Of a stretch of DNA of 17,598 nucleotides, positions 6,781 to 13,755 are shown piece after piece. The notes beneath the pieces were generated by a model, which searched no databases, was not told where the DNA came from, and saw only the letters and a program-made list of their open reading frames with translations. Numbering within the stretch: the first letter of the stretch is position 1; each line of letters begins with the position of its first letter. The stretch covers positions 1 through 17,598 of the forward strand of contig JAAPAA010000189.1 in NCBI GenBank assembly GCA_012274165.1, written 5' to 3'. The position numbers and the translations under genes are program-made. This DNA comes from Thiobacillaceae bacterium (GTDB taxonomy: Bacteria; Pseudomonadota; Gammaproteobacteria; Burkholderiales; Thiobacillaceae).

Positions 6781-8909
6781 GTGCTTTCTCCGTCCTCTAC
6801 AAACACAGGCAGCGACACGCGTATCGACGCGCCACCTGATTTGAGATTTTCTATTTGAATTTTGCCCTGGTGTTCTTCCACTATTTTTTTAACGATGGCC
6901 AGTCCCAGCCCCGTTCCTTTTGATTTGGTGGTTGCATAGGGCTCAAACAACCGCGCCATCAGGTGCTCCGGAAAACCGGCCCCATTGTCCGTAACGGTCA
7001 AATTAACCATATGGGTATTGAGACGGGTGCTGACCTCAACATGGGGGGACGCGTGATCGCTCAGCGCATCCTGCGCATTTTGCAACAGATTATGTATCAC
7101 CTGACGCAATAATGTGGAGTCCCCCGCAATGCGCGGCAAATCCGTGTCGAGATGCAGCTCCAAACCCAGCGCCTTGGTGTCGTACAGCGCCAGCACTTCG
7201 TACACCAGCGCATTCAGGTCAAGCGCTTCGAGCTTGGCGCGCGGCATTCGCGCATAGCCGGCAAACGCGTCCACCATGTTTTTCATCGCCGCGACCTGAT
7301 TGACGATGGTTTGCGTGGCGCGGGCGAGGAATTCGGTGTCCGGCGCGTCCAGTTTGCCGCCAAGCTTGCGCGCGATGCGTTCGGCCGACAGCTGGATCGG
7401 AGTGAGCGGGTTTTTGATTTCGTGCGCCAGCCGGCGCGCCACTTCGCTCCACGCGGCGTTGCGTTCGGCGTTGATCAGCTTGGTGACATCGTCGAACACC
7501 AGCACATAGCCGCGCTCCATCCCCGGCGGCAGATGGGTGCCACGCACCAGCAAAGTTTGTCTGCCCTCGCTGGCGTTGTATTCGATCTGTTCCTGCCATT
7601 CTTCTTCGTGACGGGCCAGGCGCTCGGCCACCCGCGTGCTGAAATCGCGCAGCGCGTCGTCGGCCTGCTGCGGCGCGGCCAGGTTCTGCGTCTGCAGCGT
7701 GGAAGGTTCCACGCCCAGAATCAGCGCAGCCGCGCTGTTGACCGCCAGGACATTCAGGCTTTCGTCCAGCACCACCACGCCGGAGGACAAATTCGCCAGC
7801 ACCCGTTCCAGAAAGGCCTTGGCTTGTCCGGTTGCCTGATGGTTGAGCGCGGCCTGTTCGCGCGCATCCGACAGTTGTCGCGTCATGCGGTTGAACGAGT
7901 CGATCAGCACTCCCAGCTCGTCGCGGCTGGAGATCGGCTGCATCTGCGAAAAATCGCCCTTGGCTACCGCACGGGTGCCGCGTGCCAGCGTGCGCAACGG
8001 TGCGCCCAGGCGATCCGACAGCAGATAGGCAATGACGAAAGTCATCAACAGCGCCAGCATCAGGGTCAGGGTCAGCGCGACGCCATAAATGCGCTTCAGG
8101 CCTTGCCGCGAGACCGCGATCTGCTGGTATTCCTGGTACGCCAGCCGCACCGCCTGTGCGTCGTGCTCGAGGCCGGCGGGCACCGGCTGCACCAGTTGCA
8201 GCACGCGGGTTTCACCGGTCAGCTCGCTGGTGTACACCGGCACGATGACGCGCATGATGAGGCCGCGCTCGGGAATGTCCTCGATGCGGCTGTAGGGTTG
8301 CTGCTGACGAACCTGCCACAGCACGCTGCGCTCGGGCAAAACGGGCAGCAGGGTACCGCGTTCGCCGCTGACGTGCGCAATGACGCGGCCGCGTTCGTTG
8401 AACAGCGTCAGTTCCTGTACCGAACTTTGTTCGCGCAGCGTTGACAGGCTGGTGATGATCGTTCCGATGCCTTCGTCCGACAGCGACAAGGCCATGCGCT
8501 GCGCCTTGCTATTCAGTTCACTCAGCAGGTCGTCGAGCGCGACCTGGCCGAGCTTGACCCCGGAAGCCAGCGCATTGTCGACCCGCACATCAAACCAGGT
8601 TTCGATGGAACGATTGAGGAAAAACACCGAGGCGCCATACACCACCAGGCCCGGCAACATGGCGACGGCACTGAACATGAGGAGCAGTTTCAGCGTGAGC
8701 TTGGCGCCGAACACGCCCCGGCGGATGCGCTTCTGCAACCACCACAGCCGCCAGCCCAGCAGCACCAGCAGGATGGCGCCCAGCACTCCGCCGCCGATGA
8801 ACAGCAGCGACAGGTTGTCAGAAAACATGATGCTGTCGCCGCCGGCATAAAACAGCAATGCCAGCAGCACGATGGCCACGACCAGGGCGGCGGCGATCAA
8901 CCTGCGCAT
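6777..8909 (-). CDS. ntrY: NtrY-type membrane sensor histidine kinase
   Basis: The protein has 710 residues. Membrane segments lie at about 4-23, 33-56, 78-99 and 274-298, and a periplasmic sensor region of about 175 residues lies between the last two. A HAMP linker follows (about 298-350), then a PAS domain (about 365-478), HisKA with H496 in LAHEIKNPLTP, and HATPase_c with N611 in HNLLQNAQDAL, DNGAG at 641-645 and GTGLGLAIV at 665-673. All catalytic motifs are intact. The ATG at 8909 shares a base with the stop of the DUF4390 gene (TGATG). A TTG one codon earlier is possible but less likely. It is the cognate kinase of the NtrX-like protein, whose gene overlaps its 3' end. NtrY family signals include redox and envelope cues, and the actual ligand here is unknown. 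Confidence 0.93.
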   Translation of the reverse strand: MRRLIAAALVVAIVLLALLFYAGGDSIMFSDNLSLLFIGGGVLGAILLVLLGWRLWWLQKRIRRGVFGAKLTLKLLLMFSAVAMLPGLVVYGASVFFLNRSIETWFDVRVDNALASGVKLGQVALDDLLSELNSKAQRMALSLSDEGIGTIITSLSTLREQSSVQELTLFNERGRVIAHVSGERGTLLPVLPERSVLWQVRQQQPYSRIEDIPERGLIMRVIVPVYTSELTGETRVLQLVQPVPAGLEHDAQAVRLAYQEYQQIAVSRQGLKRIYGVALTLTLMLALLMTFVIAYLLSDRLGAPLRTLARGTRAVAKGDFSQMQPISSRDELGVLIDSFNRMTRQLSDAREQAALNHQATGQAKAFLERVLANLSSGVVVLDESLNVLAVNSAAALILGVEPSTLQTQNLAAPQQADDALRDFSTRVAERLARHEEEWQEQIEYNASEGRQTLLVRGTHLPPGMERGYVLVFDDVTKLINAERNAAWSEVARRLAHEIKNPLTPIQLSAERIARKLGGKLDAPDTEFLARATQTIVNQVAAMKNMVDAFAGYARMPRAKLEALDLNALVYEVLALYDTKALGLELHLDTDLPRIAGDSTLLRQVIHNLLQNAQDALSDHASPHVEVSTRLNTHMVNLTVTDNGAGFPEHLMARLFEPYATTKSKGTGLGLAIVKKIVEEHQGKIQIENLKSGGASIRVSLPVFVEDGEST

Positions 8910-9550
8910 CAAGGCGGCGGCGGAATGACAGGGGCAGCGGGGGCGTCAAACGACCACTTGTGCCAGGGCGTCGTCAACTCCCATTGATCGCTGGCCACCC
9001 CGCCAATGGTCAGGGGCTTGGGCAGTTGGGTGGTATCCAGACGGACGCGCACGCGCGCATCGTAGCGCCGCCCGGTTTTCAACGCGCCGCGCTCCAGCAC
9101 CTGCCAGTCGTTGACCCGCCCCAGCAAGGCCAGCGCCTCATTCAGGGTTTCGGCGGTACGGGTGACGTAACCGGATTCAACCACGTAGCGTCGCAGCAGC
9201 AGATGATAAAAAATCCGCATCTTGCGCACGGGTTCAGCGATGTCTTCGTCAAACCAGTACCAGCTGCCGGGCCGGGTCAGTTCCAGCTCGAGCACAAAAT
9301 ACAGATTGATGCCTTTGCTCAGCGCATCTTCCAGCGTGGGGTTAAGTACGATATCGACGTCTGCATCCAGCACATAGCCTTGCGGCGTGGCGCGAATGAC
9401 CGCCTTCTTGACTGCACTTTTGTCAGCGGCTATCGCACTCGATGCGGTAACCAGCCAGCCGGCCAGCAGCAACCCGGCCAACCAGTACCAGGCCAGCCTG
9501 CGCCAGACGGCGTCAGGTTTTCTGCAACAGTGCGTAAAAGAAACCATCAT
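8909..9550 (-). CDS. DUF4390 exported protein
   Basis: The protein has 213 residues if it starts at the ATG-ATG pair at 9550/9547. This gives a signal peptide with basic residues, a hydrophobic core (about 20-36) and an AxA-type end, ASSAIAAD, with cleavage near residue 41. The mature domain is beta-rich and fits DUF4390, a family found beside ntrY in betaproteobacteria, with WYWFDEDIAEPVRKMRIFYH and an RYDARVRVRLDTTQLPKPL segment. It ends in a proline-rich tail. The function is unknown. Export and tight linkage to ntrY suggest it could act on, or with, the periplasmic part of that kinase. The start overlaps the rsmB 3' end by about 35 bases, so the exact start is uncertain; a CGGA sequence just upstream is a weak ribosome site. 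Confidence 0.82.
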   Translation of the reverse strand: MMVSFTHCCRKPDAVWRRLAWYWLAGLLLAGWLVTASSAIAADKSAVKKAVIRATPQGYVLDADVDIVLNPTLEDALSKGINLYFVLELELTRPGSWYWFDEDIAEPVRKMRIFYHLLLRRYVVESGYVTRTAETLNEALALLGRVNDWQVLERGALKTGRRYDARVRVRLDTTQLPKPLTIGGVASDQWELTTPWHKWSFDAPAAPVIPPPP

Positions 9551-10769
9551 GTTCCGCATCAGGCAACAGCGACCCATCAGACAAAGGTTCGGGAAGGGGG
9601 CGGCGCGCGGCATCCCCGGGATGGCGCGCCAAAAACGCCTGCACTTGCCCGTCGTTTTCTTCGTTGAACACTGAGCAGGTGGCGTAAAGCAATGTACCAC
9701 CCGGTGCCAGCAATCGCCACAAGGCTTCCAGCATCAGCGCCTGCTGGGTTGCAAACTGGGCAATATCGTCGGGACGGCGCAACCATTTGATGTCGGGATT
9801 GCGGCGCACCACGCCGGACGCGCTGCATGGCACGTCGGCCAGAATGCGGTCAAACGGCTGACCATCCCACCAGGTATCGGGGTTAGCCGCATCGCCCACC
9901 ACCAGCTGGGCACTGAGACGCAGCCGGTCGAGGTTTTCCTGCACCCGGGCCAGCCGGGCGGCGTCCACGTCGAGTGCAGTTAATTCCACATCGGCGCGCT
10001 CCAGAATATGGCCGGTCTTGCCGCCCGGCGCGGCACAGGCATCCAGTACCCGCTCGCCGGGCTGCGCATCGAGCAGGCGCGCCGCCCACTGCGCACCGGC
10101 GTCCTGCACCGACACCTGACCTTCGTCAAATCCGGGCAGGCTATGCACCGATATCGCCTTGTCGAGGGTGACGGCGTTTTCACCGGTTTGCCGCGCCGGG
10201 TGGTCGGCCTCGCTCAAACGCTGCAAATAACTCGCCACATCGCCGTGGCGCGCATTGACGCGCAGTGTGAACGGCGGGTGCAACAAGCCGGCTTCGAGAA
10301 TGCTCTGCCAGTGTGCCGGATGCTCGGCTTGCAGCTTGGCGATCCACCAGTCAGGGTGCGACCAGCGCGCCGACGGCTGGTCTTCCGCCAGCTTGTCCAG
10401 TTCGGCGCGCCGGCGCTGGAAATTACGCAACACCGCATTGGCCAGTCCGCGCCGCCAGCCCTCGCCCGCTGCGGTCACGGCGTTATGCACCACCGCGTGC
10501 GCAGGGGCGCGGGTGTAAGCCAGCTGATAGATCGCCACCCGCAACAACCAACCCAGCTGCGGATCGGTCAGCGGGCGCTCCAGCAGCGCTGCCAGCCAGC
10601 AATCAAGACGCCCCAGCTGACGCAGGCTGCCATACACAATATCCTGCAGCGCGCCGCGTTCGCCGGGCGTTTGCAACTGCTGCAGACTATGCGGCAACAC
10701 CTGATGCAAGGCTGCGCCATCCAGGACTTCTTCCAGGATGCCAGCGGCTAGTTTTTGCAAATTACGCAT
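9513..10769 (-). CDS. rsmB: RsmB, 16S rRNA m5C967 methyltransferase
   Basis: The protein has 418 residues, close to the roughly 430 of E. coli RsmB. An N-terminal NusB-like RNA-binding domain spans about 5-130. The SAM-binding Rossmann domain carries VLDACAAPGGKTGHILE (241-257) and acidic D267. Both catalytic-type cysteines of the RNA m5C family are present: C315 in ADVPCSASG (motif IV) and C365 in YATCSV (motif VI). The enzyme methylates C967 of 16S rRNA in the cytoplasm. The ATG at 10769 has no Shine-Dalgarno sequence, and an in-frame stop lies just upstream, so no longer form exists. It follows fmt after a 95-base gap, the only sizeable gap in this operon. Confidence 0.96.
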   Translation of the reverse strand: MRNLQKLAAGILEEVLDGAALHQVLPHSLQQLQTPGERGALQDIVYGSLRQLGRLDCWLAALLERPLTDPQLGWLLRVAIYQLAYTRAPAHAVVHNAVTAAGEGWRRGLANAVLRNFQRRRAELDKLAEDQPSARWSHPDWWIAKLQAEHPAHWQSILEAGLLHPPFTLRVNARHGDVASYLQRLSEADHPARQTGENAVTLDKAISVHSLPGFDEGQVSVQDAGAQWAARLLDAQPGERVLDACAAPGGKTGHILERADVELTALDVDAARLARVQENLDRLRLSAQLVVGDAANPDTWWDGQPFDRILADVPCSASGVVRRNPDIKWLRRPDDIAQFATQQALMLEALWRLLAPGGTLLYATCSVFNEENDGQVQAFLARHPGDAARRPLPEPLSDGSLLPDAEHDGFFYALLQKT

Positions 10770-10864
10770 CGTGGGTGAGGGTGTGAAAGGTGGGTCGATT
10801 CATGAAATAGCAGCCACGTCGAGAAGCAGCAGATGATACAGGGGCGCACGCAAACGCCCACACC
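10762..10864 (-). other. fmt-rsmB gap with a possible 13-codon leader frame
   Basis: The gap between the fmt stop and the rsmB start (10770-10864) holds no terminator with a U-tract; only a weak 5-bp stem, GGGCG...CGCCC, is seen at 10842-10859. On the - strand an ATG at 10803 opens MNRPTFHTLTHDA and stops at 10762, so its last codons overlap the rsmB ATG. Neither this frame nor rsmB has a clear ribosome site. Coupling by a leader peptide is possible but weakly supported. Confidence 0.25.
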
Positions 10865-11785
10865 TCACTGGCCCAAACGGGTGCCTGCTGCGAATGCGCG
10901 ACCGGCAAGAAACGCCGCCGCCGCCATCCGCCTGCTGCCAGCGGGCTGCAGTTCTCCGAGGGCCAGCGCACCCTCTCCGCACGCCACAATCAGCTGGTCG
11001 GCGTCGGCACGCAGCACTTCGCCCGGCACGCCGGCACCCGCCACGGCCTGTGCCGACCAGATTTTTAGCGGCGCGCCGTCCAGCAGCGTCCACGCGCCCG
11101 GCACCGGGCAGTAGGCGCGCACCGCGCGTGCGAGCGTATCGGCAGACTGACGCCAGTCGAGTTGCGCCTCTTCTTTAGTGAGTTTGGCGGCGTAGGTGGC
11201 GAGCGTATCGTCCTGCGCCACCGGCACCAGCGAGGCGTAATTCGCCAATGCCGCCACGATGGCGGCCGCCCCTGCGATGGCCAGCGCATCGTGCAGGCTG
11301 GCTGCGGTGTCCTCGTCCCGAATCGGCAACGTGCCTTTCGACAGCATTGATCCGGTATCGAGCCCGGCGTCCATTTGCATGATGGTGATGCCGGTTTCCG
11401 TGTCGTTAGCCAGAATCGCACGCTGGATCGGCGCTGCGCCGCGCCAGCGCGGCAGCAACGAGGCGTGAATATTGAGACAGCCAAACCGCGGCAGGTCGAG
11501 CACGGCTTGCGGCAGGATCAGGCCATATGCGGCAACCACCATGACGTCGGCGTCCGCTGCACGTAGTTCGGCCTGGGCTTCCTCTGCTTTGAGGCTGGGC
11601 GGCTGGTAGACCGGCAGCCCGCGCCCCAGCGCGGCCTGCTTGACCGCGCTGGGGGTCAGTTTCATGCCGCGTCCGGCCGGACGATCGGGCTGTGTCAGCA
11701 CCAGGACAATGTCATGCCCGACATCCGCCAGGGCGTTGAGGGCTGCTGCGGCAAACGGCGGGGTACCGGCAAAAATAATGCGCAC
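10865..11785 (-). CDS. fmt: Methionyl-tRNA formyltransferase
   Basis: The protein has 306 residues, close to the 315 of E. coli Fmt. The start is GTG at 11785, giving VRIIFAGTP, the standard Fmt N-terminus; the frame stays open further upstream but that extension runs into def and shows no homology. The formyl-transfer centre is intact: N105 and H107 in CLNIHASLLP, the hallmark SLLPRWRGAAPIQRA, and D143 in GLDTG. The C-terminal OB-like tRNA-binding domain spans about 205-300. The enzyme uses 10-formyl-THF to formylate initiator Met-tRNA. One small oddity is GTPPFA where GTP-(D/E)-FA is usual. The gene lies 14 bases after def, its functional partner, and no clear ribosome site is seen, so coupling to def is likely. 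Confidence 0.96.
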   Translation of the reverse strand: MRIIFAGTPPFAAAALNALADVGHDIVLVLTQPDRPAGRGMKLTPSAVKQAALGRGLPVYQPPSLKAEEAQAELRAADADVMVVAAYGLILPQAVLDLPRFGCLNIHASLLPRWRGAAPIQRAILANDTETGITIMQMDAGLDTGSMLSKGTLPIRDEDTAASLHDALAIAGAAAIVAALANYASLVPVAQDDTLATYAAKLTKEEAQLDWRQSADTLARAVRAYCPVPGAWTLLDGAPLKIWSAQAVAGAGVPGEVLRADADQLIVACGEGALALGELQPAGSRRMAAAAFLAGRAFAAGTRLGQ

Positions 11786-11799
11786 GGGGGCGGCCGAAC

Positions 11800-12333
11800 T
11801 CAGAGCGATGCGCGGCGCGGCGCGGCATCGGGCCGATGCTCGCGCGCCTGCTTCAGCAGCTTGGCCTTGATGCGGGTGCGTTTGAGTCCGGACAGGTAAT
11901 CCACGAATACCTTGCCGATCAAATGATCCATTTCGTGCTGGATGCACACCGCCAGCAAGCCGTCTGCTGCCAGTTCGAAAGATTTACCGTTGCGATCCAG
12001 CGCACGCACGCTGACCCGCTCGGCACGCGTGATCCTGTCATAAATGCCGGGCACCGACAGGCAGCCTTCTTCGCTTTCCTCAGTGCCGGCGCGTGCAATA
12101 ATTTCGGGATTGATCAACACGAGCAGGTCGTCGTGGGTTTCGGAAATGTCGATCACGACCACCCGTTCATGGACGTTGACCTGCGTAGCAGCCAGCCCGA
12201 TGCCGGGCGCGGCGTACATGGTTTCCGCCATGTCGTCGACGAGTTGCCGGATACGGGCATCCACCGCTGCCACCGGTTTGGCAATGGTATGCAAGCGCGC
12301 ATCGGGATAATGCAAAATGTCGAGTCTGGCCAT
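11800..12333 (-). CDS. def: Peptide deformylase
   Basis: The protein has 177 residues. All three PDF motifs are present: GIGLAATQ (44-51), EGCLS (89-93, C91 binding the metal) and HEMDH (133-137, H133 and H137 binding the metal, E134 catalytic). The enzyme removes the formyl group from nascent proteins. The ATG at 12333 gives MARLDILHYPDARL, the normal family N-terminus. An upstream in-frame extension of 18 codons is not conserved in character and is left out. No strong ribosome site is seen. It is the first gene of the - strand operon, about 100 bases downstream of its predicted transcription start. Confidence 0.97.
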   Translation of the reverse strand: MARLDILHYPDARLHTIAKPVAAVDARIRQLVDDMAETMYAAPGIGLAATQVNVHERVVVIDISETHDDLLVLINPEIIARAGTEESEEGCLSVPGIYDRITRAERVSVRALDRNGKSFELAADGLLAVCIQHEMDHLIGKVFVDYLSGLKRTRIKAKLLKQAREHRPDAAPRRASL

Positions 12334-12443
12334 AAAAAGCTTTACGAATGAATGGGCTGGGCGCACACTTTGATGCAAAATCTGCATGTTCGTGATGAGC
12401 AGCCCTAAAGATAAGGTGGGGGATAGCCGTAAGCTAGGCGCAC

Positions 12444-12471
12444 AGTATATTTTCTACGCAGCTATTTTCAA
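12444..12471 (-). promoter_or_regulatory. Predicted sigma70 promoter for the def-fmt-rsmB-...-yggX operon
   Basis: On the - strand TTGAAA (12471-12466, 5 of 6 matches to TTGACA) and TATACT (12449-12444, 5 of 6 matches to TATAAT) are separated by 16 bp. Transcription would begin near 12437 and leave a leader of about 100 bases before def. No other - strand promoter of similar quality was noticed inside the operon. Confidence 0.65.
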
Positions 12472-12479
12472 CTCGAATC

Positions 12480-12503
12480 TAGACAAAGTCTAAATGGAGG
12501 GGG
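12480..12503 (+). promoter_or_regulatory. Leader of the LysM gene: inverted repeat and strong Shine-Dalgarno
   Basis: TAGAC-AAA-GTCTA (12480-12492) is a small perfect inverted repeat. It is followed at once by GGAGGGGG (starting at 12496). GGAGG lies 8 bases ahead of GTG 12509, which decides that start against the ATG at 12494, whose own G is part of the Shine-Dalgarno. A + strand promoter must lie in 12400-12480; TATATT (12446-12451) is a possible -10 but has no -35 partner. Confidence 0.5.
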
Positions 12504-12508
12504 TTCCC

Positions 12509-13699
12509 GTGCGTCAACTTGTTATTTCTCTTGCCCTGTTACTGGCCACGCCCGTGCTGGCCGATACGCTCAAACTGCAGGACAACGCCCCCGACAAATA
12601 CGTCGTGGTTAAAGGCGATACCCTGTGGGACATTTCCGGGAAGTTTCTGAAGGATCCATGGCGCTGGCCGCAGATCTGGAACATGAACCGTGAAGAGATC
12701 AAGAATCCGCACTGGATTTATCCGGGCGATCTGGTGGTGCTCGACAAAAGCGGCAAGGAGCCACGGCTGTCGCTGGTCAAGAACGACAAAGGCGACATGC
12801 GGACAGTCAAGCTGTCGCCGGGCGCACGCATGACCGAGCTTGGCAGCGAGGCGATTCCGGCCATTCCGAGCCGGGTGATTTATCCCTTCCTGTCACAACC
12901 GCGCGTTGTGCCAGCGGGCGCCCTGGATAATGCGCCGTTCATTCTGGGCACCAACGCCGAACGTGTGGTGTTGGGTACCGGCGACGAAGTCTATGCGACT
13001 GGCGGCAAGCCGGGCGTGACCCGCTGGAACGTGCTGCGTCCCGGCAAAGCCCTGAAGGATCCGGCAACCGGCGAAGTGCTGGGGTATGAAGTCGAATATC
13101 TGGGCGACGCGCGCACCCTGGTTGAAGGCGCCCCGCAAAAAATCCGCATCACCCAGTCGGCACAGGAAATCCTGCCCAAGGACAAACTGGTGCCGGCGGA
13201 TGACAGTTCAGCTTTTGAATACATTCCGCATGCGCCTGAAAACAGGATCAGTGGCCGCATCATCTCGGCCTATGGCGGCATGTCGGACAGCGGCCAACTT
13301 CAGACCGTGGTCATCGACCGTGGCAGCAAGGATGGCCTGGAGGCCGGCCATGTTCTGGCCGTGTACCGCGAAGGGAAAGCGGTACCCTTAAGCCGCGATG
13401 AAAACAACGCAGTGGCCTGGGTGGCTGATGGCAAGGGTGCGCCTGACGGCGGTGCCTGGCTGAACAGCGATGTGCGCTGCCTGAAGGAAAACGGCAAAGT
13501 CACCTATGACCAGGTTGCCGAAGTGAACAACAGCTTCCGCAAAACCTGCCTCAGCGCCAACAGCGAAAACGACGTCAAACTGCCTGACGCCCAGAGCGGG
13601 CTGGTGATGGTGTTTCGCGTGTATGAGCGGGTGTCCTATGGGCTCATCATGCAGTCCAATGGCCCAGTGTATCTGCTCGATCGGGTGCAAACGCCCTGA
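12509..13699 (+). CDS. Exported LysM-domain protein
   Basis: The protein has 396 residues. A signal peptide covers 1-18, ending VLA before DTLKLQ. A single LysM domain spans about 30-79, with YVVVKGDTLWDISGKFL and the NPHWIYPGD tail typical of this group; LysM binds N-acetylglucosamine-containing glycans such as peptidoglycan. The remaining 300 residues show no catalytic motif that I recognise. They include a repeated beta-type pattern, with one segment at about 252-290 reading GRIISAYGGMSD and VVIDRGSKDGLEAGHVL. GTG 12509 is chosen over ATG 12494 because of the strong GGAGG at the right distance and because it starts directly with the signal peptide. A LysM protein next to dprA and opposite def-fmt is a common arrangement in betaproteobacteria. 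The role is probably cell-wall attachment or envelope organisation; the precise function is unknown. Confidence 0.92.
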   Translation: MRQLVISLALLLATPVLADTLKLQDNAPDKYVVVKGDTLWDISGKFLKDPWRWPQIWNMNREEIKNPHWIYPGDLVVLDKSGKEPRLSLVKNDKGDMRTVKLSPGARMTELGSEAIPAIPSRVIYPFLSQPRVVPAGALDNAPFILGTNAERVVLGTGDEVYATGGKPGVTRWNVLRPGKALKDPATGEVLGYEVEYLGDARTLVEGAPQKIRITQSAQEILPKDKLVPADDSSAFEYIPHAPENRISGRIISAYGGMSDSGQLQTVVIDRGSKDGLEAGHVLAVYREGKAVPLSRDENNAVAWVADGKGAPDGGAWLNSDVRCLKENGKVTYDQVAEVNNSFRKTCLSANSENDVKLPDAQSGLVMVFRVYERVSYGLIMQSNGPVYLLDRVQTP

Positions 13700-13711
13700 G
13701 CCCCCTCGATA

Positions 13712-13755
13712 GGCTGCGCTGTGCTTGATTCCTGGCTGCGCTGTGCTTGATTCCT
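13712..13755 (+). repeat. Exact 22-bp tandem duplication at the dprA start
   Basis: The unit GGCTGCGCTGTGCTTGATTC plus CT occurs twice back to back at 13712-13733 and 13734-13755, followed by a decayed third start (GGCTTCGCC). Each copy contains GTG-CTT-GAT-TCC, the dprA start. Since 22 is not a multiple of 3, the first copy reads MLDSWLRCA and then stops at TGA 13748-13750 within the second copy. Only the second GTG opens the full gene. Confidence 0.97.

Noticed and set aside
7152..8444. A 430-residue + strand open frame opposite ntrY
   Set aside because: It is a reverse-complement shadow of ntrY with no recognisable domain and no ribosome site.
10842..10859. GGGCG...CGCCC stem after fmt as a terminator
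   Set aside because: The stem is only 5 bp with an 8-base loop and there is no U-tract on either strand.
11786..11947. A 54-codon N-terminal extension of fmt
   Set aside because: It runs backwards into the def coding region, is Arg/Ala-rich, and the Fmt family starts at the RIIFAGTP block, which has its own GTG.
12494..12508. ATG 12494 as the start of the LysM protein
   Set aside because: It overlaps the GGAGG that serves GTG 12509, has no ribosome site of its own, and would add five residues ahead of a signal peptide that already begins correctly.
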